Source of the DNA: Geminicoccus harenae
GTDB taxonomy: Bacteria > Pseudomonadota > Alphaproteobacteria > Geminicoccales > Geminicoccaceae
Assembly: GCF_019800005.1 (NCBI RefSeq)
Contig: NZ_JABGCL010000039.1
Location: 1 to 32,505, forward strand
Reading direction: 5' to 3'
Length of the DNA stretch: 32,505 nucleotides
Shown: positions 1-6,732 of the stretch, one piece after another
How the letters are laid out: every line of letters begins with the position of its first letter
Position numbering within the stretch: position 1 is the first letter of the stretch
Made by a program: the position numbers and the translations under genes
The notes under the pieces: generated by a model
Told to the model about the DNA's origin: nothing
The model's database searches: none
Seen by the model: only the letters and a program-made list of their open reading frames with translations

Positions 1-174
1 GAGCTGCAGCTCAACACCATCTATGAGCTGAGCGACGGCATCGCCATCTGGGGCTCGGTCAAGAAGGGCGGCGGCTGGGACGCCTGGGACGCCAAGAAGG
101 AGTGGTGGGGCTTCACCAAGAACTATGCCGGCACGTACGGCTCTGTCGCTTCCACCAGTGCCTGCAAGGCATGA
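1..174 (+). CDS. C-terminal fragment of an unrecognised protein
   Basis: The window opens inside this reading frame. It reads 57 residues without a stop and ends at a TGA. The fragment is rich in Trp, Gly and Lys (for example AIWGSVKKGGGW and KEWWGFTKNY) and ends in SACKA. The frame is supported by strong third-position GC and by a perfect 12-bp stem terminator directly after the stop. I do not recognise the family, and the N-terminus lies outside the window, so no function is proposed. Confidence 0.6.
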   Translation, partial: ELQLNTIYELSDGIAIWGSVKKGGGWDAWDAKKEWWGFTKNYAGTYGSVASTSACKA

Positions 175-182
175 GGCATCAT

Positions 183-211
183 CCGGCTCAGGCAGCACCT
201 GCCTGAGCCGG
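183..211 (+). terminator. Rho-independent-like terminator after the left-edge gene
   Basis: A perfect 12-bp inverted repeat (CCGGCTCAGGCA / TGCCTGAGCCGG) with a 5-nt loop begins 8 nt after the stop codon of the left-edge gene. There is no clear T tract, which is common in GC-rich genomes. The rest of the gap up to the transposase start shows no supported gene. Confidence 0.65.
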
Positions 212-956
212 TGCGCTCCCCTCTTCCGGGCGAACCAGGCCAGCCAGAGCAAGTGGATCCGACCATCGCTGAAGTTGCGACGGCCGCGCCGGCCGAGCCG
301 ATTGCCTCTAAGTGTTTGGTCTTGGAGTGTCGTGGTGCACTGTCCCGTGAGGGGGAGGATGCGCTATGGCAACAGGTCTTCATGGTTCAGCCAGAACGAC
401 GCCGCGAGTTCGAGCCGAACCCCAAGCGTCGCAAGAGACGACCCGCAGTCTCGCCACGCGCTACGGGCTGGATCCCAAGACCATTGCCAAGTGGCGCCAT
501 CGGACCACGACCGCCGATCAGCAGATGGGACCATCCCGGCCGCGCAGCTCCGTCCTGACCGAGGCCGAGGAGGCAATCATTGTAGAGTTCCGGCGGCGGA
601 CCCTTCTGCCGCTCGATGACGTGCTGGGCTACTTGCGGGAGACGATCCCCAAGCTCTCGCGCAGCGCCCTGCACCGCTGTCTTGTGCGCCACGGTATCTC
701 CCGCTTGCCCCAAGGCGAGGAGAAGACCTCCCAGCGCAAGCGATTTGCCGAGACCAGGATCGGCTACGTCCATATCGACGTCTGCGAGCTGCGCTTGGCC
801 CAGGGCAAGCTCTTCATGTTCCTGGCCATCGACCGCGTCTCGAAGTTCGCCCACGTCGCCTTCTTGGACGCCAACACCAAAGCGGACGGCGCCGCCTTTC
901 TAAGCGAGGTGGTCGAGGTCTTCCCTTATCGGATCCATACCGTCCTAACCGACAAC

Positions 957-980
957 AGCCTGCCCCGGACCTGATCCGGG
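957..980 (+). repeat. Short palindromic repeat inserted in the transposase
   Basis: This 24-bp segment sits between the codons for TDN and GMAF of the transposase, where homologues are continuous. It starts AGCCTGCCC and contains the stem CCCCGGA / TCCGGGG around a 5-nt loop, with the right arm running into the flanking GG. It introduces an in-frame TGA. It resembles the insert at 1219-1245 and the hairpin repeats near 9242 and 9351. Confidence 0.7.
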
Positions 981-1115
981 GGCATGGCCTTTGCCGATCT
1001 ACCCAAGAACCGTGGCCGCTATCCCGAGATCGAGGCTCTCTTCGGCGGCCACATCTTCGACCGCGGCTGCGGCAAGCACGGAATTACCCACAAGCTCACC
1101 AGGCCCTATCACCCC

Positions 1116-1176
1116 CTCCGCAGGCTCCTGCCTGCGGTCCTTGTAGGAGACGGATCGATGTTCTGCTGACCATCGA
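1116..1176 (+). repeat. 61-bp structured insertion in the transposase
   Basis: This segment separates PYHP from WTNGQAERMNRT and shifts the frame by one base. It contains a perfect 8-bp stem (CCGCAGGC / GCCTGCGG, 4-nt loop), a small TCCT / AGGA stem, and ATCGATG / CATCGAT separated by 10 nt, whose last base belongs to the restored Trp codon. Its sequence differs from the two shorter inserts, so it may be a separate element type. The exact end points are ambiguous by one or two bases. Confidence 0.6.
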
Positions 1177-1218
1177 TGGACGAATGGCCAGGCCGAGCGA
1201 ATGAACCGGACGGTCAAG

Positions 1219-1245
1219 AGCCTGCCCTCGGGCAAGGACCCGGGG
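1219..1245 (+). repeat. Second short palindromic repeat in the transposase
   Basis: This 27-bp in-frame insert adds nine codons (SLPSGKDPG) between MNRTVK and DATIKAFHY. It begins with the same nine bases as the insert at 957 (AGCCTGCCC), both run into CCGGGGG, and it carries an imperfect CCTCGGG / CCCGGGG stem. The shared ends indicate that the two inserts belong to one repeat family. Confidence 0.65.
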
Positions 1246-1474
1246 GACGCCACCATCAAAGCCTTCCACTACCCAGACCCCACGGCACTCCAGGCCCACG
1301 TGTTGGCCTGCGTCACCGCCTATAACTTCGCCAAGCACCTCAAGGCGGTACTGCGATGGCGGACACCCTTCCAGGCGATCTGTGATGCTTGGACGACTGA
1401 GCCCTCCATCTTCAAGATCGACCCGCACCACCTCGTGCCGGGACCGCACAGCTAGCGGAATCCGGATCTTCCGG

Positions 1475-1491
1475 GCACTTCCGAGAAGTGC
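1475..1491. terminator. Hairpin between the IS remnant and the SDR gene
   Basis: A perfect 7-bp stem, GCACTTC / GAAGTGC with a CGA loop, lies 23 nt past the stop of the minus-strand dehydrogenase gene and 20 nt past the transposase stop. It could terminate transcription from either side, or be part of the insertion sequence end. No T tract is present. Confidence 0.4.
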
Positions 1492-1514
1492 ATGGAGAGG
1501 AGTTACGCCAGCAG

Positions 1515-2531
1515 TCAGCTCCGGCCGCGCAGGGTGAAGCCCACCATGGCCGCCAAGCCCAGGGCGCCTGCCGCGGTCAGCAGGCGGGCACTCGATCCGG
1601 TCAGGCGCAGGGCGTCGGTCTTGGCCTCCTGGCTGAACGAGCCGCGCAGCGCGTGGCGGCCCGATACGGGCTGGAACAGGTTGTCCTGTCGGTCGGGCCC
1701 GGCGGGTGCGGGCCGGCACTGGCCCTCGACCGTGGTGGCGGCCAGATAGCGGTCGGCCAGGCCGGGTGCCGCCATGTCGCCCAGGATCGCCAGGTCGGTG
1801 CTGCCGCCCAGCCAGTATTCCCGGTCCGCATGGTAGGCGGCATGGCAGATCGCCTCGGCGGCGACCTCCGGCTCGTAGACCTGCCCGGCCGGCCGCGGCT
1901 GGCATTCCATATGGGTGCGCGCCCAGTCGAACTGCGGCGTGTTCACCGCCGGCAGATGCACGGTCGTGAGCCGGATGCGGCTGCCGTCATGGATCAGCTC
2001 GGTGCGCAGGCTGTCGGTGAAGCCGCGGATCGCGTGCTTGGCGCCGCAATAGGCCGACTGGAGCGGGATGCCCCGATAGGCCAGGGCGGAGCCCACCTGC
2101 ACGATCGTGCCGCGGTCGCGCGACCGCATGTGGCGCAGGGCCGCCATCGTGCCGTGGACGAAGCCCAGATAGGTCACCTCGGTCACCCGGCGGAACTCGT
2201 CGGGTGCGAGGTCCCAGAACCGCGAGAACACGGTGACCATCGCGTCGTTGATCCAGACGTCGATGGGCCCCAGCTCCCGCTCGACCCGCTCGGCCGCAGC
2301 GAACACCGCATCGGGATCGGCCACGTCCGCCGGCAGGACCAGGCCCTGGCCACCCAGATGCTCGATTTCGGCGCGCACCGTCTCCAGGGCCGCCGCATCG
2401 CGCGCCAACAGGCCGATCCGGCAGCCGTCCCGGGCCAGGCGGTGCGCCACCGCCCGCCCCACCCCTGCCGAGGCGCCCGTCACCACGACCACGCCGTGAG
2501 ACGGGGGAGCGGAAGCGGCAGGGATCGGCAT
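1515..2531 (-). CDS. Short-chain dehydrogenase/reductase with C-terminal membrane anchor
   Basis: This is a 338-residue NAD(P)-dependent SDR oxidoreductase. The Rossmann glycine motif TGASAGVG is at residues 18-25, the structural Asn region WINDAM at 93-98, the catalytic Ser148 in QVGSALAYRG, and the catalytic Tyr161 and Lys165 in YCGAK. After the core (about residue 250) there is an extension ending in a hydrophobic stretch (about 318-334, LLTAAGALGLAAMVGF) followed by Arg residues, which suggests a tail anchor. The ATG has a GAGGAG ribosome site 6 nt upstream. It lies 73 nt after the secreted-protein gene in the same direction, with a hairpin between them, so it may form part of the copper-oxidase gene run. 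The substrate cannot be read from the sequence. Confidence 0.9.
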   Translation of the reverse strand: MPIPAASAPPSHGVVVVTGASAGVGRAVAHRLARDGCRIGLLARDAAALETVRAEIEHLGGQGLVLPADVADPDAVFAAAERVERELGPIDVWINDAMVTVFSRFWDLAPDEFRRVTEVTYLGFVHGTMAALRHMRSRDRGTIVQVGSALAYRGIPLQSAYCGAKHAIRGFTDSLRTELIHDGSRIRLTTVHLPAVNTPQFDWARTHMECQPRPAGQVYEPEVAAEAICHAAYHADREYWLGGSTDLAILGDMAAPGLADRYLAATTVEGQCRPAPAGPDRQDNLFQPVSGRHALRGSFSQEAKTDALRLTGSSARLLTAAGALGLAAMVGFTLRGRS

Positions 2532-2547
2532 CGGTGCTCCTCACGGC

Positions 2548-2565
2548 GGCAGGTCGGGACCTGCC
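2548..2565 (-). terminator. Hairpin between the secreted-protein and SDR genes
   Basis: GGCAGGT / ACCTGCC form a perfect 7-bp stem with a CGGG loop in the short gap between the two minus-strand genes. It could be a weak terminator or processing site that lowers read-through into the dehydrogenase gene. Confidence 0.35.
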
Positions 2566-2604
2566 CGACCAACCGCAGCAAGAACACGGAGTTCCGTTCC
2601 CGGC

Positions 2605-3615
2605 TCAGCGACCTTCCATGTCCGCCGTGGCGGAGGCTTGGTTGAGCGCGCCCGGCGAGGTCGCGAGGATCACGGCGCGGACCCGGGTCGGGCAGACACC
2701 GCCCGGGATGGTCAGGTTGCGGAAGTCGGCGCGATAAAGGCCCTGCGGCGGGTCCACCGTGTTGTCCGGCACCGCCTGGACGAGGCCGACCGCAGTGAAG
2801 CGGTTCGGGTTGTTCGGGGTCGGGTCCGGGATCCGGATCTGCACGGTGGCGTTGGCCGGGTTGACCGTGCCGCCGCGCACCTCGATCTCGTCGCGCCCGC
2901 CGCCGCGGACCCGGCAGTCGGCGCGCATGATGCTGACCTGGGTGGTTTCCCTGTTCGCCAGCTCAGCGCTGTCGGCTTCCAGCGTGTGATAATAAAGGGT
3001 GTTCTGGTCGCGGACGAAATAGCCCTCGGCCGAAACCAGCGTGCCGGGGGTGATGCTGTTGGGCTTGATCCGGAGCCCAAAGCCGTTGATCGGCCGGCCG
3101 GCCGGCATGCGCGGGTCGGTCAGGCGGACGATCGCCATGCCGTTGACGGTCATCTTCTTCACACCGCTGCCGTCCACATCGACGCGGCCGGTCGCCTCGC
3201 CCACCACGACATGCTCGAACAGGTCGCTGAACACGTCGCTGGCATAGACGATGCCGCCCACGCTCTCGCCGATGACGATCCCGGTGCCGCCGATGAAGCC
3301 GCCCTGGGTGCGGCCCGGCAGCGGGTCCGACTGGGCGGTGAAGCCGCGCAGCATCTCCGTGGCGGTCTCGGTATCAGTGGAACTCGTGGTGGGGGTGTGC
3401 ACCAGGGCGCTGGCCAGCACCTTCACCGTGACGCCCAGCACCTTCATCTCACCGATAACCCTGCGGCCGGCCTCGGTCCGCGGTGATGCATAGACCCTCA
3501 CCTGCGTCATCGGCCCTTCGAGCTCGACATCGGGCAGCGCCACCTGGGCGCTGGCCGGCGTGAAGGTGGCCGCAAGTGCTATGGCGGCGGCACCGAGCAA
3601 CAGATTGCGAAGCAT
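2605..3615 (-). CDS. Secreted protein of unknown function next to a multicopper oxidase
   Basis: This 336-residue protein has a clear Sec signal peptide (MLRNLLLGAAAIALAA, probable cleavage after ASA at about residue 23). The mature part is predicted to be mostly beta-strand. It has a Ser/Thr-rich stretch (TPTTSSTDTETATE), a Gly-rich stretch (GGFIGGTGIVIGESVGG) and two Cys residues that could form a disulfide (in MRADCRVRG and GGVCPTRV). I do not recognise a catalytic motif or a named family. It lies 218 nt downstream of the multicopper oxidase, in the same direction, and that gap is full of hairpins. A role as an exported partner or substrate-related protein of the oxidase is only a suggestion from position. 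Confidence 0.8.
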   Translation of the reverse strand: MLRNLLLGAAAIALAATFTPASAQVALPDVELEGPMTQVRVYASPRTEAGRRVIGEMKVLGVTVKVLASALVHTPTTSSTDTETATEMLRGFTAQSDPLPGRTQGGFIGGTGIVIGESVGGIVYASDVFSDLFEHVVVGEATGRVDVDGSGVKKMTVNGMAIVRLTDPRMPAGRPINGFGLRIKPNSITPGTLVSAEGYFVRDQNTLYYHTLEADSAELANRETTQVSIMRADCRVRGGGRDEIEVRGGTVNPANATVQIRIPDPTPNNPNRFTAVGLVQAVPDNTVDPPQGLYRADFRNLTIPGGVCPTRVRAVILATSPGALNQASATADMEGR

Positions 3616-3648
3616 GATCTGCCCTCCTCGAGGCGTGCGTATCCTTGC

Positions 3649-3769
3649 GCCCGGCAGCCAGTGCCGGGCGGGTCGTCCCGGGAATGATCGGATGGGGCCT
3701 TAAAAACGGCCCCTCGGCGCTGGAGCATGTTCCGTCCGGATCGCAATGATCCGGATTGGAAGAACATGC
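3649..3769. repeat. Cluster of three palindromes in an intergenic gap
   Basis: Several palindromes are packed between the oxidase and secreted-protein genes. GCCCGGCA / TGCCGGGC lies at 3649-3669. GGGGCC / GGCCCC lies around an A-rich loop near 3695. A nested pair follows, in which GCATGTTC (3725-3732) pairs with GAACATGC (3762-3769) outside CCGGATC / GATCCGG (3736-3754). The nested structure resembles the dispersed palindromic repeats frequent in alphaproteobacterial intergenic regions. It may act in mRNA processing between the two genes. Confidence 0.55.
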
Positions 3770-3789
3770 CCCGGCCATGGAGTATGGAG

Positions 3790-3833
3790 CGGTTTCTTCC
3801 CGATCAGGCGGCTTCACCTGACCGGGAACCGCC
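3790..3833 (-). terminator. Long hairpin directly after the multicopper oxidase stop
   Basis: TTCCCGATCAGG pairs with CCTGACCGGGAA with one mismatch that is a G-U pair in RNA, around an 8-nt loop. An outer GCGG / CCGC closes it. It abuts the oxidase stop codon, so it is a plausible terminator or 3-prime stabilising hairpin for the SCO/oxidase transcript. Confidence 0.5.
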
Positions 3834-5636
3834 CTAGGGCACGATGTTCCAGGTTGCCATCATGCCGTGGTCCTCGTGCAGCGTGTTGTGGCAGTGGATC
3901 ACGTAGCGGCCATTGTCGCTGCTCTTGTTGGCGTAGTCCGGATCAGGAAAGTCGCGGAAGCGCATGAACACTTCCATCTCGTCGATCCGCCGCGTGCCGC
4001 CCATGCGGTAGATGTCGGTGCGGTAGCGGTTCTCCGGCGCGATCTGGCGGCCGTTCTCGGAGATGATGATCCCTTCCTCGAAATGGACGTGGATGGGGTG
4101 GTCCCAGCCGCCGGACGTGCTGCGGAAGCGCCAGATCTCCGCGGAGTTGCGGCGCACCTTGTCGGGCGGGTTGAGCAGGAACTCCGGGGCGTGATCGATA
4201 TCCGGATCCCAGAGCTTGCCGTTGATGTGCCACATGCCGTTCTTGCGGCCGAAATCCCACTCGCGGACCTTGACCACCTCGTTGAGGTTGACCGAGGGCA
4301 GCGGGCGGAACGCGTTGGGCACCCGGCTCGGGTCCTCGACCACGCCCTGGACGCGGAACTCCAGGAGCTGGTTGCTCGTCGAATCCGGGTGGGTGGACTT
4401 GCCCCGGTCGATGCCGCGGCCGTCCTCCATCATCACCAGGTTGCTGGAGAGATAGACCCGGTCGCCGTTCTTGAACTTCTTGAAGTCGATGATGATGTCG
4501 GCGCGCTCGGCCACCCAGAGCTCCAGGCTGGTGATGTTCTTGCGCGTCCGCGGCAAGAGGTTGCCGCTCTCGGAGATCTGGTGGAAGGGCTGGTTGGCGC
4601 CGTCCTTGCGCAGGACCAGGCGGTAGAAGCGCGACGGCCCGCCGTTCAGGATCCGGAAGCGGTACTTGCGGCGCTTGACCGGCATGAAGGGCTGGACCTT
4701 GCCGTTCACCGTCAGCTTGTCGCCCAGATAGCCGTCATTGGCGAACTGGTTGAAGACCAGCTCGCCGCTGTCCGGGTCGAACTTCTTGTCGGCCAGGATC
4801 AGCGGCACGTCGTACTCGCCGCTCGGCAACTGCCAGCCGGTGGTCTCGTCGCCGGTATCGTCGTCGTCGAACATCCGGACCATGCAGACCAGCCCCTTGT
4901 AGACGTTGGACGCGGTGAACTCGGGCCGGTGGTCGTGCAGGAACAGGGTGGTCAGGGTTTCGCGCAGGTCGCCGCCGTTGACCGGGTCGACCCATTTGGC
5001 CGGGATGCCCTTGGTGGTGGTGAACCCGGCCCGCGCCATGCAGTAGTGGTGGTTGCGGAAGTTCGGCTTGCCCGAGGGGTTCTTCTTGGGCGGGATCCAG
5101 TTCCAGGGGCCGCCGTCGCTCTCGGACGCGGTGTGGAAGTTGTGCAGGTGCGGCGCGATCTCCGGGTGGCCGAAGCCCTTGTGCTTGTCGGCGGACGGCA
5201 GGTCGTTCTCGATATGGAGGCAGAATGGCTCGCCGTAGCGGGCATCGATGATCGGGCCGCCGAAATTGTCGCCGTAGCTCCAGACCGGGCTGCGCAAATC
5301 CTTGGTGAACCGGTGCTTTCGCTCGCGTACCCGCAGATGATACATCTTCTTCATCGGGAAGCGGCTCGAGCAGTACTGGTGGTCCGCCTCGTTGTAGGGG
5401 TAGCTGCTGTCCTCTTCCGCCGGCTCCGGGATCGGCAGCCGCTCCGTGAACGGCGTGGTGCGCGGGCTGGCCGAGCTGGCGGCCAGTGCCTGGCGCAGCG
5501 ACGCGCCGCGGAAGTAGAAGGCGCTCCCGGCGATCAGGCCGAGCCGGGCGAGATCGCGCCGGCTGAACTTCTCGGCCTGGATCTCCCTGAGCAGTTCACG
5601 CGCGCGTCGGGCCGCACGCTCGGTGGTGGTCAGCAT
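3834..5636 (-). CDS. Tat-exported multicopper oxidase
   Basis: This is a 600-residue blue copper oxidase that would oxidise a substrate while reducing O2 to water in the periplasm. All four copper-binding motifs are present: HLHNFH (163-168), HDH (234-236), HPIHVH (513-518) and HCHNTLHEDHGM (581-592). The last supplies the type 1 Cys582 and axial Met592, so both the mononuclear and trinuclear sites look complete. A twin-arginine signal (SRRDLAR, 25-31) precedes a hydrophobic stretch. The frame is open to 5711, but I chose the ATG at 5636. It has an AAGGGA ribosome site 9 nt upstream and gives the normal Tat leader, whereas the longer form overlaps the SCO gene. The SCO-like gene lies just upstream. 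The substrate is unknown; bilirubin-oxidase or CotA-like activity, or metal oxidation, are possible. Confidence 0.93.
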   Translation of the reverse strand: MLTTTERAARRARELLREIQAEKFSRRDLARLGLIAGSAFYFRGASLRQALAASSASPRTTPFTERLPIPEPAEEDSSYPYNEADHQYCSSRFPMKKMYHLRVRERKHRFTKDLRSPVWSYGDNFGGPIIDARYGEPFCLHIENDLPSADKHKGFGHPEIAPHLHNFHTASESDGGPWNWIPPKKNPSGKPNFRNHHYCMARAGFTTTKGIPAKWVDPVNGGDLRETLTTLFLHDHRPEFTASNVYKGLVCMVRMFDDDDTGDETTGWQLPSGEYDVPLILADKKFDPDSGELVFNQFANDGYLGDKLTVNGKVQPFMPVKRRKYRFRILNGGPSRFYRLVLRKDGANQPFHQISESGNLLPRTRKNITSLELWVAERADIIIDFKKFKNGDRVYLSSNLVMMEDGRGIDRGKSTHPDSTSNQLLEFRVQGVVEDPSRVPNAFRPLPSVNLNEVVKVREWDFGRKNGMWHINGKLWDPDIDHAPEFLLNPPDKVRRNSAEIWRFRSTSGGWDHPIHVHFEEGIIISENGRQIAPENRYRTDIYRMGGTRRIDEMEVFMRFRDFPDPDYANKSSDNGRYVIHCHNTLHEDHGMMATWNIVP

Positions 5637-5700
5637 CGAGCAATATCCCTTGAGAAAATATGGCAAGGCAGCCGGAAATGCCGTCGGGAACGAGCCCGGC

Positions 5701-6297
5701 TCAGGCGACATCCGCGATCGAGGTCACTGCCTTGATGATCCAGGCGGGCCTGCCGAGGCTGGCGGTGGCCGCCCAGCGGCCGAGCCGGTCATTGCCGTAG
5801 CGCAGGATCCCGGTGTGGTTGTCGAGCTGGAGGTCGTATTCCGGGTCCAGGCTGGCAAAGCCCAGCGCGCGGCGCAGCCGTTCGATCTCGTCCGGCTCCC
5901 CAGTCAGGAACTTCCAGCCCGGCTTGACCTCCCAGAGCTCCGCATAGTCCTTGAGGATGTGCGGCCGGTCGAAATGCGGCTGCAGCGTGATCGAGTACAT
6001 GAAGATGTCGCGATCCATCCGCTCGGCCAGCGCATCCTGCACGACGCGCAGGTTCTCGGTGACCAGCGGGCAGGTATCGCCGCAGCTCTGGAAGAAGAAA
6101 TTGATCAGCACCACCCGGTCGCGGATCAGCTCGTCGTAGAACCGGTATTCCCGGCCGTCCTGGTCGACCACCGCGATGTCGGGGATGCCATAGGGCTTGC
6201 TCGCGCCGGCCGCCGCCTGCGCTCCGGGCAGGGCCGAACCGGCGACCGTTCCGGCAATGACGCCGCCACCTCCTGTGAACAATGTTCTTCGATTCAT
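5701..6297 (-). CDS. SCO1/SenC-family copper chaperone or thiol protein
   Basis: This 198-residue thioredoxin-fold protein carries the SCO copper motif Cys72-x3-Cys76 (SCGDTCP) and the distal ligand His161 (LDNHTG). It is exported, with a twin-arginine-like leader (MNRRTLF followed by a Gly/Ala-rich hydrophobic stretch ending AQAAA). The frame is open 18 codons further upstream, but the ATG used here has a GAGGA ribosome site and gives a proper signal peptide. SCO proteins usually load the CuA site of cytochrome oxidase. Here the next gene, 64 nt downstream, is a multicopper oxidase, so it probably supplies or reduces copper for that enzyme. It is the first gene of this minus-strand run. Confidence 0.9.
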   Translation of the reverse strand: MNRRTLFTGGGGVIAGTVAGSALPGAQAAAGASKPYGIPDIAVVDQDGREYRFYDELIRDRVVLINFFFQSCGDTCPLVTENLRVVQDALAERMDRDIFMYSITLQPHFDRPHILKDYAELWEVKPGWKFLTGEPDEIERLRRALGFASLDPEYDLQLDNHTGILRYGNDRLGRWAATASLGRPAWIIKAVTSIADVA

Positions 6298-6518
6298 ATC
6301 CTCGTCCTCGAGAAAGGCGCGGCAAGGCGCGCGCATCCCCCCGGCGGACACTCACTGGCCCAGGGAAGATCATGCATGGGGCCGAGCGGACAGCGCCGCC
6401 CGAACATCATCGCAAGCAGGCACCTAATGGTGCCGCATCAGGATAATTACAAATAAGTACGGATCATCACATTCATGTCAAGTTGATTTGAGTCAGGTTA
6501 TATATCTGAATACTTTGA

Positions 6519-6549
6519 AGTTATAGACGACTATAACTTTAGCTATAAC
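6519..6549. promoter_or_regulatory. Putative operator: AGTTATAG palindrome plus CTATAAC repeat
   Basis: A perfect inverted repeat AGTTATAG / CTATAACT with a 4-bp centre (6519-6538) is followed by a third copy of the half site, CTATAAC, at 6543-6549, 12 bp (about one helical turn) further on. It lies in a strongly AT-rich island within GC-rich DNA, about 220 bp upstream of the SCO-like start. Its form suits binding of a dimeric regulator. The regulator and the metal or signal are unknown. Confidence 0.45.
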
Positions 6550-6657
6550 AAAGCCTGAGAACATGGCCCCCCAGGCGCCCGCCGAGGCGCGGGCAGCCGA
6601 TGCCTGGGACCGGCGGCAGGACGGTAGAACCGGGCGGCGACGGCGCACGAGCACGGG

Positions 6658-6680
6658 CGGCCGGGCGCGCTGCCCGGCCG
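6658..6680 (-). terminator. Hairpin downstream of the aldo/keto reductase
   Basis: CGGCCGGGC and GCCCGGCCG form a perfect 9-bp stem with a 5-nt loop, about 50 nt past the stop of the minus-strand reductase gene. No T tract is visible, so its function as a terminator is plausible but unproven. Confidence 0.45.
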
Positions 6681-6732
6681 TCTTCAGGCGGTGATGTCGA
6701 GATGCTGCGCGGCTTTGGCCGGGGGCTGCCCC

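Larger units (their letters stand above)
366..1455 (+). pseudogene. IS481-family transposase, disrupted by three short insertions
   Basis: The translated pieces match the IS481-family layout. They show an N-terminal helix-turn-helix (SLATRYGLDPKTIAKW), then a DDE integrase core (IGYVHIDVCEL, FLAIDRVSKFAHV, VLTDN), then the tail MNRTVK, ATIKAFHYPD, YNFAKHLK and HHLVPGP. The gene is broken by an in-frame 24-bp insert with a TGA (957-980), a frame-shifting 61-bp insert (1116-1176) and an in-frame 27-bp insert (1219-1245). Removing all three leaves 978 nt, an intact frame of 325 residues, which is the usual family length, and restores the expected motifs TDNGMAF and PYHPWTNGQAERMNRTVK. It is therefore a decayed insertion sequence and not a working gene. 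Terminal inverted repeats could not be fixed; only a weak TGCACT match near 336 and 1487 was seen. Confidence 0.9.
6298..6732. other. Intergenic region with AT-rich core
   Basis: No supported gene lies in this 435-base gap. It holds the putative control region of the SCO/oxidase genes, an unusually AT-rich stretch (about 6430-6560), and a GC-rich part with a hairpin after the aldo/keto reductase. A 43-codon Arg-rich frame at about 6565 has no recognisable features and is probably chance. Confidence 0.6.

Noticed and set aside
3867..5735. 622-codon plus-strand frame opposite the multicopper oxidase
   Set aside because: The minus strand carries all four copper motifs; the plus-strand translation is low-complexity and has no family features.
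6563..6697. 43-codon Arg-rich frame between the SCO-like and reductase genes
   Set aside because: It runs through a terminator-like hairpin, has no ribosome site and is too short to support.
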